NCBI RefSeq assembly: GCF_900116015.1
Contig: NZ_FOYH01000001.1
Coordinates: 186,001 to 250,000 of the forward strand
Reading direction: 5' to 3'
DNA: 64,000 nucleotides
Origin: Enterobacter sp. kpr-6
GTDB lineage: Bacteria > Pseudomonadota > Gammaproteobacteria > Enterobacterales > Enterobacteriaceae
Shown: positions 1 to 8,020 of the stretch, one piece after another
Position numbering within the stretch: the stretch's first letter is position 1
Layout: each line of letters begins with the position of its first letter
Notes under the pieces: model-generated
The model's input: the letters and a program-made list of their open reading frames with translations, nothing else
Database searches by the model: none
What the model was told of the DNA's origin: nothing
Translations under genes and position numbers: made by a program

Positions 1-1
1 C

Positions 2-274
2 TTTGTCTGCAATGACGGGAGTTTGAGTCAGTCGAAGCGATTCTGTTCCGGGTATGGTTCTTCAGAGGTCAGCAACCCGGTAAAACCGTCCACTTCCACC
101 CGCAAAACGCAGACGAAAAAGGTGACAACTGCGAAAAATAAAAAACCGCGACGTATTACAGAAAACGACGAACCGGTCAGTACGCAACCCCGTCAGCCAA
201 CATGCACCCCGCTCTATATGGCCAACAAGCCCGGATACACCCATTTACCGATTTGCTCAGGGAACCAATATTAA
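2..274 (+). CDS. C-terminal part of an unrecognised protein, cut by the left edge
   Basis: An open frame runs from the window edge to a TAA at 272-274 (about 90 codons visible). The only internal start is a TTG at 23 without a convincing ribosome site, so this is more likely the tail of a longer gene than a complete small one. The visible part is rich in Lys, Thr, Ser and Pro (residues such as KTQTKKVTTAKNKKPRR), has several Cys, and ends CSGNQY. I recognise no domain. It lies upstream of, and in the same direction as, the T5orf172 gene, in accessory DNA next to argW. It could also be a chance frame. Confidence 0.3.
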   Translation, partial: FVCNDGSLSQSKRFCSGYGSSEVSNPVKPSTSTRKTQTKKVTTAKNKKPRRITENDEPVSTQPRQPTCTPLYMANKPGYTHLPICSGNQY

Positions 275-350
275 TCTGGCATGGCAAAAAGCCCTTGCCT
301 GTCCTTCAGATTAAATAATCAGGATTGAAATAAGAAGAGGGAAATAAAAT

Positions 351-1595
351 ATGGCACGAAGAAAAAAAGATGATAATGCTTCAGGTATTATTCTTGTCAT
401 TATTGGCGTCATTGCCTGGGGCGTTTATGTCGCAGCAAGAGCACTCATCAATCTAAATGAACAATTTATTGAGTCTGTTTCAAATCCGGCAGGAATCATC
501 ACTCTGTTCTTCGGTTTGTTAATTGCCGTTGCACTAATAATGCGGGTTTTCATTTACCGGGGTTTTCGAAAGAAAACAGCGGAGCTTGAACAGGCCGTGT
601 CGGAGTTAGCACAGAAAGAGAAAGCCTTTGAAGAAACCGTCAGTACCGAAGTGGCTCGCGGCCTGTACCAGGAAAAGAAACAGCTTTCCGGTCAATGGGA
701 TGAATTTCACGATGCCAAAAATAAAGCCTCCCGGGCGCTGCAGCGTATTGTGGACGCAGCGTATCAATTCAAAGTCAAAACTCTGCTTTCCGGCACCACT
801 GTAAATAACTGGCAAAGCAAGTACGACCAGCTCAGGAAGGAGAGAGAGGCTTACGCGGCCATCAGCGAGAAAATCACCTTTCTGAAACTTGAGGATAATG
901 CTGACTGGGAAGGCGTAAAACAGCAGTTTCTGGATAAGGTCGCCCTGCTGGAAAAGGCGCAGGAAGAAAAAGAATACCAGGCTGAGCTCAAGCGTCAGAT
1001 GCGGGAAGAAAAACAGCGTCAGGATGAACTGGACCAGCAACAGCGTGAGGCAGAGGAGGAGAAACAACGCCTTGCTGAGCAGCAGCGTCTACTGGATGAA
1101 GCCCTGCTCGCTGCTGAAGGTGCTCACAGGGAAGAGCTGGAAAGACAGCGTCTGGAGCTGGAGCAGAAAATCCAGGATGTGCATCAGCAGTATGAACGCG
1201 CCAAATCCATGGCCCAGCTTACAAAGCAGGGACATGTATATGTGATTTCAAATATTGGTTCCTTCGGTGAAAATGTCTTCAAAATCGGTATGACCCGACG
1301 GCTGGAACCGATGGAACGCGTGAAAGAACTGAGCGGGGCAGCCGTGCCGTTTGATTTTGACGTCCATGCCATGATTTCCTGTGATGATGCCCCCGCACTT
1401 GAAAAGACACTACATGACCATCTGGAACGCTACCGGATTAACCGAATTAACCTGCGTAAGGAGTTTTTCCGGGTTGAGCTCAGCAGAATTATTGATGAGG
1501 TAGAGCGTCACCATGGACAGGTTGAATATATTGCCGACCCGATGGCGCTACAGTATCTGCAGAGTCTCAAATATGCAGAGAGCGAAGCCGCATAA
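351..1595 (+). CDS. Membrane-anchored coiled-coil protein with T5orf172 (GIY-YIG-like) domain
   Basis: 414 residues. Two hydrophobic segments at about 12-33 and 47-68 anchor the N-terminus in the membrane. A long charged coiled-coil stretch (about 75-290, dense in E, K, Q, R) follows, then a C-terminal domain at about 293-385 with GHVYVISN, FKIGMTRR, an ALEKTLH helix and KEFFRV. Those motifs are those of the T5orf172/Mug113 branch of GIY-YIG nucleases, often linked to DUF4041-type coiled coils in phages and defence islands. The start follows an AAGAAGAGGGA ribosome site. The NERD-helicase gene begins 77 nt downstream on the same strand, so the two probably form a unit. Nuclease activity and an anti-phage role are inferences; no self/non-self recognition domain is seen. 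Confidence 0.75.
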   Translation: MARRKKDDNASGIILVIIGVIAWGVYVAARALINLNEQFIESVSNPAGIITLFFGLLIAVALIMRVFIYRGFRKKTAELEQAVSELAQKEKAFEETVSTEVARGLYQEKKQLSGQWDEFHDAKNKASRALQRIVDAAYQFKVKTLLSGTTVNNWQSKYDQLRKEREAYAAISEKITFLKLEDNADWEGVKQQFLDKVALLEKAQEEKEYQAELKRQMREEKQRQDELDQQQREAEEEKQRLAEQQRLLDEALLAAEGAHREELERQRLELEQKIQDVHQQYERAKSMAQLTKQGHVYVISNIGSFGENVFKIGMTRRLEPMERVKELSGAAVPFDFDVHAMISCDDAPALEKTLHDHLERYRINRINLRKEFFRVELSRIIDEVERHHGQVEYIADPMALQYLQSLKYAESEAA

Positions 1596-1672
1596 CATCA
1601 TATCCTGATGTTTTGACAGCAGAGCTAATGTCGTGCTCTGCTGATGTACTGCATTTAAGTGGATAACATTGT

Positions 1673-3499
1673 ATGGCGAAATTAATGACATCCCTGACGC
1701 TATGCTCAGGCAGAATGACGCACGGGGAGCGGCGTGTAGCCCAGCGTCTTGAATCACATCTCGGGGAGGACTGCCTTATCTGGTATGACATTCCAGTGGG
1801 GCGGGAATACAGGCATCCTGACTTTGTTGTTATCGATCCCGCAAACGGACTTATTTTTCTTGAAGTTAAAGACTGGAAGCTGAGCACACTTCAACATATT
1901 GACCCGCAGACTGTAACTCTCCTGACTGCGCAGGGAGAAAAGCAGGAACAAAATCCGCTGGTACAGGTCAGGGAGTACGCCTGTGCGACCGTCGAATCGT
2001 TATCCCGTGAGCCGAAACTGCAGCAAAATACTGGCCTGTACAAAGGAAAGCTCAATATTGCCTGGGCTTATGGTGTTATTTTTACGAATATCACCCGCCA
2101 GCAACTGACCTCCCTCTCAGACGACGGGGCAGTCGAATCTTTATTTCCCCGGGCACTGACAATTTGTCAGGATGAAATGACGGAATCTGTCTCTGCTTCT
2201 GCGTTTCGTTCTAAAATTTCTGGCTTGTTTACCACCCGATTCAGACCGGCAGTCACTCCGGCAGTCAGGGATATTCTCCGCCAGCATTTGTTCCCGGAGA
2301 TTGCTATTCGGACGAAGAAAAAGAGCAATCAGGTCTGCAGGGTAATGGACCTGCAGCAGGAGGTGCTGGCACGCAATCTTGGGGAAGGGCACCGCGTTAT
2401 CCATGGTGTGGCGGGTTCCGGCAAGACACTTATTTTACTCTACCGTTGTCTGTATCTTTCAGAAACGACAACGCGTCCTGTATTAGTGCTTTGTTTTAAT
2501 ATTATTCTTGCAAACTACATCCGCGATTCTGTTGCTGAAAGAGGGCTGTCGGATAAAGTGCACGTGTATCATTTCCACGACTGGTGTGCGAGTGCCGCCC
2601 GAAAATTCAAACTCAATGTGAGCCGGGAAGGGCTGTTCTTCGATAACTGTTTTGCCGCGCTCGAAAATGCGGTTAACAGCGGAGCCGTGACAGATAGCGG
2701 TTATGATGCTGTGCTGGTTGATGAGGGACATGATTTTGACCAGCGCTGGCTTTCGCTCATTGCCCGACTGTTTGATAACACAACCCGTTCGCTGTTGCTG
2801 ATGTACGATGACGCGCAGTCGCTGTACCGACGTGAAAGAGCACTTAACTTCTCGCTGGCGAGTGTGGGTATCCAGGCTCAGGGGCGCACGTCGGTTCTTC
2901 GCGTTAACTATCGCAATCCCTGCCGTATACTCAATTTTGCGTATGCCTTCTCGCGTGATTATTTTGACGGTCATCATAATCAGGAGCTTCCTCTGGTGCT
3001 GCCGGAGGCCTGCGGAGAGGAGGGTGATATTCCTGATATTGAATTATGCCAGTCGGAAGCAGAGGAAGCCCGTCGCGTTGTGGCATGGCTGAAGGAAAAA
3101 CATGCGGTTACAGGTCGATGGGGAGATATAGCTGTCCTTTGCCCGACGCGTTATTCGGTAGACGGACTCACCGGATTGCTGGAGCAGCATAAGATACCCA
3201 CCGCCATTAGCTTTACCTCCGGGGATAAAAAAGCCTACTCACACCGCGACGATGTTGTACATCTCATGACTTTCCAGAGCAGTAAAGGTCTGGAATTTCC
3301 TTACGTTGCCGTCATCAATGCGTCTTTTGTTCATAAAGGCGCTGAGGATGAGTCGGAAGTTATCCCAGCGCTTTATGTGGCATTTACCCGCGCAACGCGT
3401 TCGCTGCTGGTGACCTGCTACAAAGAAAACAGCATCAGTCGTCAGTTGACGAAATTTGCCGGCGTTGACCTGCAAGAGCGACAGGATGGCTATGCATAA
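1673..3499 (+). CDS. NERD-domain nuclease fused to a UvrD-like superfamily 1 helicase
   Basis: 608 residues. The N-terminal part (about 15-130) is a NERD (nuclease-related) domain: GERRVA, then PDFVVID with Asp50 and LEVKDW with Glu64 and Lys66, an intact PD-(D/E)xK-like triad. The rest is a superfamily 1 DNA helicase: Walker A GVAGSGKT (245-252), Walker B VLVDEGHD (347-354), YDDAQ (378-382), VNYRNP, FQSSKGLEF and a terminal VAFTRA motif. NERD-helicases are known as stand-alone genes on plasmids and in defence islands. The gene is co-directional with the T5orf172 gene and ends just before the T6SS fragment at 3501. The ATG at 1673 has a weak ribosome site; an ATG four codons on is an alternative. 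The domain assignment is firm; an anti-phage or DNA-restriction role is inferred. Confidence 0.85.
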   Translation: MAKLMTSLTLCSGRMTHGERRVAQRLESHLGEDCLIWYDIPVGREYRHPDFVVIDPANGLIFLEVKDWKLSTLQHIDPQTVTLLTAQGEKQEQNPLVQVREYACATVESLSREPKLQQNTGLYKGKLNIAWAYGVIFTNITRQQLTSLSDDGAVESLFPRALTICQDEMTESVSASAFRSKISGLFTTRFRPAVTPAVRDILRQHLFPEIAIRTKKKSNQVCRVMDLQQEVLARNLGEGHRVIHGVAGSGKTLILLYRCLYLSETTTRPVLVLCFNIILANYIRDSVAERGLSDKVHVYHFHDWCASAARKFKLNVSREGLFFDNCFAALENAVNSGAVTDSGYDAVLVDEGHDFDQRWLSLIARLFDNTTRSLLLMYDDAQSLYRRERALNFSLASVGIQAQGRTSVLRVNYRNPCRILNFAYAFSRDYFDGHHNQELPLVLPEACGEEGDIPDIELCQSEAEEARRVVAWLKEKHAVTGRWGDIAVLCPTRYSVDGLTGLLEQHKIPTAISFTSGDKKAYSHRDDVVHLMTFQSSKGLEFPYVAVINASFVHKGAEDESEVIPALYVAFTRATRSLLVTCYKENSISRQLTKFAGVDLQERQDGYA

Positions 3500-3500
3500 A

Positions 3501-3718
3501 ATGTTAAAACCGGTAGCGACCCCATGCGCGCTATCGGATTATGCCGCCCTGCGCGATGAGATGAATAAGCTGTGAACTGGCGTTCTGCCGAAAAAATCTG
3601 CCTGTTACTGTTTAAGCAAAACGGTGTGGAGCTACAGACGGCGGCCTGATACACGCTGGCACGTACGCACCTGGTCAAAATAGAGGTTTTTTCACTGATG
3701 ATGAGGGGATTTTATTGA
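3501..3718 (+). pseudogene. Decayed N-terminal fragment of a T6SS VasL/TssA-like gene
   Basis: Read across stops, this stretch gives MLKPVATPCALSDYAALRD then EMNKL, a short deletion with a frame change, VNWRSAEKICLLLFKQNG then VELQTAA, an in-frame TGA where family members have Trp, and YTLARTHLVKIE. This matches what I remember of the N-terminal ImpA/VasL domain of type VI secretion TssA-like proteins (pattern ALRDE-NKL ... W-E--CL-LF-QNGVELQTAAWYTLAR). Only about 65 codons remain; the C-terminal part and the rest of a T6SS cluster are absent here. It lies between the NERD-helicase gene and argW and is probably debris of an older island at this tRNA. Confidence 0.65.
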
Positions 3719-3746
3719 ATTCGGTAGACGTCAGGAGAGTTGTATA

Positions 3747-3821
3747 TGGTGTCCCCTGCAGGAATCGAACCTGCAACTAGCCCTTAGGAGGGGCTCGTTA
3801 TATCCATTTAACTAAGGGGAC
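3747..3821 (-). tRNA. argW: tRNA-Arg, anticodon CCU
   Basis: The reverse complement begins GTCCCCTTAGTTAAATGG and carries CCTCCTAAGG around a CCU anticodon, the T-loop GGTTCGATTCC, an acceptor strand pairing with GTCCCCT, and an encoded CCA at 3747-3749. Length is 75 nt. It is nearly identical to E. coli argW and sits next to yfdC as in E. coli. argW is a known integration site for phages and islands; here the DNA on its 3' side (lower coordinates) is accessory. No integrase and no second copy of the tRNA 3' end is visible in the window. Confidence 0.97.
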
Positions 3822-3896
3822 GAGGCGGCACGAGTATAGCGTCATTTTGTCAGTGCGTTAAGCGCGTGACCGCCTGAATGCTTAAAGTGTCGCCAT

Positions 3897-4838
3897 TTAC
3901 GTATCTTTCTTCGCAGACTTTCGTTCTTCCTGCGCTTTATCGGCCTTTGCTTTGGCTTCGGCTTTGCGTTTGTTGCTCATGTCGTTGCGGATCTGAGCAT
4001 GGCTTAACAGCGCAAAAATAAACGTACCGCCGCAGATATTGCCGGCAAGCGTTGGCAGGGCGAAGGGCCAGAGGAATTCGCTCCAGTGCAGATTACCGTT
4101 AAACACCAGGTAGAAAATCTCCACCGCGCCGACCACGATATGCGTCGTGTCGGCAAGCGCGATAAGCCAGGTCATCAAAATGATCACCACGATTTTGGCG
4201 GCACCCGCAGACGGGAACATCCAGACCATGGTGGCGACCAGCCAGCCGGAGATAATGGCGTTCGCAAACATCTCTGACGGCGTGTTTTTCATCACTTCCA
4301 TGCCGATTTTAACGAACGCATCGCGCGTCTCTTCATCAAAAATCGGCATATATTCAAACGCCCAGGCGGCAATCGCGGTGCCGATCAGGTTGCCGAGTAA
4401 TACCACGCCCCACAAACGCAGTAACAATCCGCCGTTACTGAACGTCGGATTATGCATGAAGGGTAAAACGGCGGTGACGGTGTTCTCGGTGAACAGCTGC
4501 TGGCGCGCCATGATGACGATAATAAAGCCGAAGGTGTAGCCGAGGTTTTCCAGTACAAATCCGCCGGGTATGCCCTCTAACTGGACATGAAAAATGCCTT
4601 TTGCCAGTAGCGACGCGCCCATGGAAAGTCCGGCGGCGATAGCTGACCACAAGAGCGCCATTGCATCGCGCTCCATCTCCTTTTCCCCATCCTGGCGAAT
4701 ATGTTCATGGATAGCCATGGCGCGCGACGGGAGATGATCTTCATCCATCTCGATATCTTCACCGCGTGAGTTCTCTTCACTTTCAACTTCAATTTCGTCG
4801 CTATGTTTATCTAATTTATCTTCTTTTAACTCGTCCAC
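3897..4838 (-). CDS. yfdC: YfdC, formate/nitrite-transporter family inner-membrane protein
   Basis: 313 residues, close to the 310 of E. coli YfdC. The first 60 residues are a hydrophilic acidic leader (DELKEDKLDKHSDEIEVES), followed by about six membrane segments (SAIAAGLSMGASLLAKGIF, YTFGFIIVIMARQ, LWGVVLLGNLIG, ISGWLVATMVWMF, KIVVIILMTWLIA, ALPTLAGNICGGTFIFAL) and a Lys/Ala-rich C-terminal tail. The fold is that of the FNT pentameric channels (FocA, NirC), but the substrate of YfdC is not established. The start is GTG at 4838 with GGGAGCGGCC upstream; a nearby ATG is out of frame. It sits between argW and mlaA. Confidence 0.93.
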   Translation of the reverse strand: MDELKEDKLDKHSDEIEVESEENSRGEDIEMDEDHLPSRAMAIHEHIRQDGEKEMERDAMALLWSAIAAGLSMGASLLAKGIFHVQLEGIPGGFVLENLGYTFGFIIVIMARQQLFTENTVTAVLPFMHNPTFSNGGLLLRLWGVVLLGNLIGTAIAAWAFEYMPIFDEETRDAFVKIGMEVMKNTPSEMFANAIISGWLVATMVWMFPSAGAAKIVVIILMTWLIALADTTHIVVGAVEIFYLVFNGNLHWSEFLWPFALPTLAGNICGGTFIFALLSHAQIRNDMSNKRKAEAKAKADKAQEERKSAKKDT

Positions 4839-5116
4839 GATGGCCGCTCCCGTTCTTCATTCACTGCATTAAGCGTAGCGGCTTGCACCTAAATTGCCTG
4901 TAATCGCAAGAAAGGTGATAACGATGTTTCAAAGTATGTATAAAATTGCAGCCAAATACCGCTATGCTGAATACATCCCCCGGCGTCAGCCGGACATAGA
5001 CAGGTTTAAACGTGCTGATACAATTGCTTGCGTATTCAAACCAGGTACATAAGTGAAGCGTGTTTGTACCGTTACGGATGACATTCCGCAAAGGCCATTT
5101 TTACAGGGAGACACCC

Positions 5117-5869
5117 ATGAAACTTCGCCTGTCGGCGCTCGCGCTGGGAGCCACGTTATTGGCTGGTTGTGCCAGTTCCGGGGAACAACAAGGGCGCTCG
5201 GATCCGTTAGAAGGATTCAACCGCACAATGTACAACTTCAACTTTAATGTGGTTGATCCGTATGTCCTGCGGCCGGTTGCCGTTGCCTGGCGTGATTATG
5301 TTCCGCAGCCGGCCAGAAATGGTCTGAGCAATTTCACCAGCAACCTGGAAGAGCCCGCCATCATGGTGAACTTCTTCCTGCAGGGCGATCCCTATAAAGG
5401 TATGGTCCACTTCACTCGCTTCTTCCTGAATACCTTGCTGGGTATGGGTGGGTTTATTGATGTGGCGGGCTTGTCGAATGAAAAACTGCAACGCATTGAG
5501 CCGCATCGCTTCGGCAGCACGCTGGGGCACTATGGCGTAGGTTACGGCCCGTATGTCCAGCTTCCTTTCTATGGCAGCTTCACGCTGCGTGAAGATGGCG
5601 GCGATATGGCGGATACGCTCTATCCGGTGCTCTCCTGGCTGACCTGGCCGCTCTCGGTGGGTAAATGGACGGTGGAAGGGATCGAGTCCCGCGCTCAGCT
5701 TCTGGATTCCGACGGCCTGCTGCGCCAGTCTTCCGACCCGTATATTCTGGTGCGCGAAGCCTATTTCCAGCGTCACGACTTTATTGCTAACGGCGGTCAG
5801 TTGAAACCTGATGAGAATCCTAACGCCCAGGCGATTCAGGATGATTTAAAGGATATCGATTCCGAATAA
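5117..5869 (+). CDS. mlaA: MlaA, outer-membrane lipoprotein of the Mla lipid-transport system
   Basis: 250 residues from the ATG at 5117, which follows CAGGGAG; an upstream in-frame start at 5060 would bury the signal peptide, so 5117 is chosen. The lipoprotein signal is MKLRLSALALGATLLAGC with lipobox LAGC and Cys18 as the lipidated residue. The body has the VacJ/MlaA signature DPLEGFNRTMYNFN, then PVAVAWRDYVPQPARNGLSN and RFFLNTLLGMGGFIDVA. MlaA works with OmpC to remove misplaced phospholipid from the outer leaflet of the outer membrane and pass it to MlaC. Length matches E. coli (251). The gene is single and ends at a terminator shared with fadL. Confidence 0.96.
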   Translation: MKLRLSALALGATLLAGCASSGEQQGRSDPLEGFNRTMYNFNFNVVDPYVLRPVAVAWRDYVPQPARNGLSNFTSNLEEPAIMVNFFLQGDPYKGMVHFTRFFLNTLLGMGGFIDVAGLSNEKLQRIEPHRFGSTLGHYGVGYGPYVQLPFYGSFTLREDGGDMADTLYPVLSWLTWPLSVGKWTVEGIESRAQLLDSDGLLRQSSDPYILVREAYFQRHDFIANGGQLKPDENPNAQAIQDDLKDIDSE

Positions 5870-5887
5870 GTCCGGACGAAAGAAACA

Positions 5888-5917
5888 AAAAAAGGTGAAC
5901 CGAAGTTCACCTTTTTT
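5888..5917. terminator. Bidirectional terminator between mlaA and fadL
   Basis: Inverted repeat AAAAAAGGTGAAC / GTTCACCTTTTTT with a CGAA tetraloop. A-run and T-run flank both sides, so it can end mlaA (+) and fadL (-) transcripts, which converge here. Confidence 0.9.
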
Positions 5918-5929
5918 ATTACGCGATGA

Positions 5930-7213
5930 TTAGAACGCGTAGTTAAAGTTAGTACCGAACAGCCAGGCTTTACCTTCAGAGCGGAAAGTATACGGGCCTT
6001 CGTTGACGGTCACTTTCTGGCCGTGCATATAAGAGGCACCCACATCCACCGACGCGTTGTCGTTGAAGGCGTAGGTGGTCCCTGCGCTCAGCCACAGACG
6101 ATCCTGATCCGGGATGGAGATGGAGCGTTTGCCAGCCGGAACCGGGCTATCGTCATAGGCGATACCGGTACGGAATGTCCAGTTGTCGTCCATGTAGTAG
6201 GTGGTACCCAGCGCCAGGCGGTAAGAGTCTTTGAAGCCTTCATCTTTATAGAACAGAGTCTGGCCGTTGGTGCCGGTGGCTTTCAGCTCCTGGAACTGGC
6301 TCCAGCTTGTGTAAGCGATGCTGTAATGCACAGCCCATTGCGGCGCAACGCGGTTGTAACCGGACAGCTCCCACATTTCAGGCAGATGCAGCGACAGCGA
6401 GCCAGGAACAGTTTGGCCGGAGGTGCCAAACGGATAAGCAGTGCCCGCGCCCGGTACAACCGAGTTGATTGGGGTCGCGATGCTGCCTTTATAATCGCCA
6501 TCAAAGTCGACTTTCACTTCTGAGCGGTAGGTCAAACCGTAGCGGTTGTCTTTATCCAGCTCATACAGGATCCCGGCGTTCCAGCCAAAGCCCCACTCGT
6601 CACCTTCAAGGCTGGCGATTTTATTGTTCACTTTCGGTAACGCAGCAGTTTGCTCACCGGAGTAACGTTCGATTTTTGCGTCAGCATAGACGGCATCGAA
6701 ACCGAGGCCGAAGCTCCAGTTATCGTTTAAGCGATATGCGCCGCTCAGGTTCAGGTTCAGCGTGGTCAGATCGGTTTTGCCACCGTATTCGCCCGCGATG
6801 TAGTTATCGTTGAATTCGGTGGCCAGACCGTAGTTAGAGGTCACGGACGCGCCCCAGCCAAATTGTTCATTGATCGGTGCAACAAAGTGCAGGTTAGGTA
6901 CCCACGCGGTCGGCGCGATGTTATCCGCGTTAGTGCTGCGGCCTGTAAACGGCGAGCGACCGGAAATATTCACATCGGGATCGATATAGACAGCACCGCC
7001 AGAAAACGTCGGGCGATCGTACATCGTGATGAGGGCAGGGTTACGGCTGACGTTACCGGCATCATCCGCAATCGCACCTTCACCAGAATAAGCCCGGCCA
7101 AGTCCGGACGAAGAGAATTCATTTAACTGGAAGCCTGCTGACCAGGCCTGTGTAGAGACGATTGCCACTGCAACAGCAAGTGCAGATTTGTTAAAAAGGG
7201 TTTTTTGGCTCAT
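5930..7213 (-). CDS. fadL: FadL, outer-membrane long-chain fatty acid channel
   Basis: 427 residues from the ATG at 7213. This ATG is chosen over one two codons upstream because GAGG sits about 8 nt before it. Signal peptide [19 protein letters not shown]... ends WSA; the mature protein starts [18 protein letters not shown], the hatch region that lines the lateral exit. It ends in the beta-barrel signal GTNFNYAF. FadL takes up exogenous long-chain fatty acids and feeds FadD and the beta-oxidation genes nearby. It is about 20 residues shorter than E. coli FadL, with the difference in the loop between KIERYSGE and [13 protein letters not shown]. Two FadR operators lie in the promoter region. 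Confidence 0.95.
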   Translation of the reverse strand: MSQKTLFNKSALAVAVAIVSTQAWSAGFQLNEFSSSGLGRAYSGEGAIADDAGNVSRNPALITMYDRPTFSGGAVYIDPDVNISGRSPFTGRSTNADNIAPTAWVPNLHFVAPINEQFGWGASVTSNYGLATEFNDNYIAGEYGGKTDLTTLNLNLSGAYRLNDNWSFGLGFDAVYADAKIERYSGEQTAALPKVNNKIASLEGDEWGFGWNAGILYELDKDNRYGLTYRSEVKVDFDGDYKGSIATPINSVVPGAGTAYPFGTSGQTVPGSLSLHLPEMWELSGYNRVAPQWAVHYSIAYTSWSQFQELKATGTNGQTLFYKDEGFKDSYRLALGTTYYMDDNWTFRTGIAYDDSPVPAGKRSISIPDQDRLWLSAGTTYAFNDNASVDVGASYMHGQKVTVNEGPYTFRSEGKAWLFGTNFNYAF

Positions 7214-7299
7214 GACCATAACCTCATCCGATTTATTTTTATTCAATCATTGTTACATGCCGTAACAGGAGCGCGAAGTGTAGGGTCTGAGGTACGGCT

Positions 7300-7316
7300 T
7301 GGAAATCAGACCAGTG
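7300..7316 (-). promoter_or_regulatory. FadR operator upstream of fadL (distal to the other site by sequence, nearer the gene)
   Basis: The reverse complement reads CACTGGTCTGATTTCCA, which matches the second of the two FadR sites described at E. coli fadL (CTCTGGTCTGATTTCCA from memory) and the FadR core TGGTC-GA. It lies about 90 nt upstream of the fadL start. FadR represses fadL unless long-chain acyl-CoA is bound. Confidence 0.8.
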
Positions 7317-7323
7317 GCGCAAG

Positions 7324-7340
7324 TATAGGTCTGACCAGAT
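7324..7340 (-). promoter_or_regulatory. FadR operator upstream of fadL
   Basis: The reverse complement reads ATCTGGTCAGACCTATA, a near-perfect FadR site (core CTGGTC-GACC) matching the first operator known at E. coli fadL. It is separated by 7 bp from the other site. The 7214-7575 gap between the divergent genes fadL and yfcZ holds these two sites and the two promoters; nothing else is seen in it. Confidence 0.85.
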
Positions 7341-7575
7341 GGAATGTTGCAAGGTTGTTTATAAAAATTTTCAGTTGTGATCATCGAAACGAGATCTACC
7401 TGGCAAAATTGCGGCCAGGCGCACTCAGAAGAAAGGGCGATAATTGTTTTAGATCATTTTTAAGTGTGATAACGGTCACTTATCTGATTTCCGCTCAAAC
7501 TCGACTGGAGCACATATCCGGTGGCGCGTAAAATACACACATCGTTTATCTGGCAAAATACAGAGGAAATCTACC

Positions 7576-7860
7576 ATGAGTAAATGCAGTGCTGATGAAA
7601 CCCCGGTTTGCTGCTGTATGGATGTGGGCACCATTATGGACAACACCGATTGCACCGCATCGTACAGTCGCGTGTTTGCCAATCGCGCAGAAGCCGATGA
7701 AACGCTGGCCGCGCTGACCGCTAAAGCCCGCAGCGTGGAATCTGAACCGTGCGAAATCACCCCAACTTTTACTGAAGAAGCTGATGGCGTGCGTCTGGAT
7801 ATCGATTTTGTCTTCGCGTGTGAAGCCGAAACCCTGATCTTCCAGTTAGGCCTGCGTTAA
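7576..7860 (+). CDS. yfcZ: YfcZ/YiiS family small protein
   Basis: 94 residues, the E. coli YfcZ length. It begins MSKCSADETPVCCCMDVGT, with a CCC cluster, and contains FANRAEADETLAALTAKARSVES and the end EAETLIFQLGLR. The family (DUF406) has no established function. It is divergent from fadL and upstream of fadI, as in E. coli, and ends at its own terminator. The ribosome site AGAGGAAA precedes the ATG. Confidence 0.92.
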   Translation: MSKCSADETPVCCCMDVGTIMDNTDCTASYSRVFANRAEADETLAALTAKARSVESEPCEITPTFTEEADGVRLDIDFVFACEAETLIFQLGLR

Positions 7861-7870
7861 TCCCCTCTCT

Positions 7871-7899
7871 AAAACGCTCCTCTCTCAGGAGCGTTTTCT
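7871..7899 (+). terminator. Rho-independent terminator after yfcZ
   Basis: Stem AAAACGCTCC / GGAGCGTTTT around a TCTCTCA loop, followed by CTC. It separates yfcZ from the fadIJ operon. Confidence 0.85.
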
Positions 7900-7973
7900 C
7901 AATTATCTTCGCGTGTTAGCTCCCAAAATTTCGCTCCCCCGGTTGGCTAAATGTAAAAAAATGGTTAAGACTG

Positions 7974-7990
7974 TTGAGGTCAGACCACTT
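7974..7990 (+). promoter_or_regulatory. FadR operator upstream of fadIJ
   Basis: TTGAGGTCAGACCACTT; the reverse complement AAGTGGTCTGACCTCAA contains the FadR core TGGTCTGACC. It lies 31-47 nt upstream of the fadI start, where it can block the promoter. fadIJ is a known FadR target. Confidence 0.8.
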
Positions 7991-8020
7991 AGTAAATTAC
8001 GTTGTTAACAGGGGAGTGTT

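Noticed and set aside
3501-3746. Possible integrase remnant or attL site next to argW
   Set aside because: The readable frames match a T6SS VasL-like domain, not an integrase, and no second copy of the tRNA 3' end was found in 1-3746.
5060-5116. Longer start for mlaA
   Set aside because: It would place 19 residues before a clear lipoprotein signal peptide; the ATG at 5117 has a good ribosome site.
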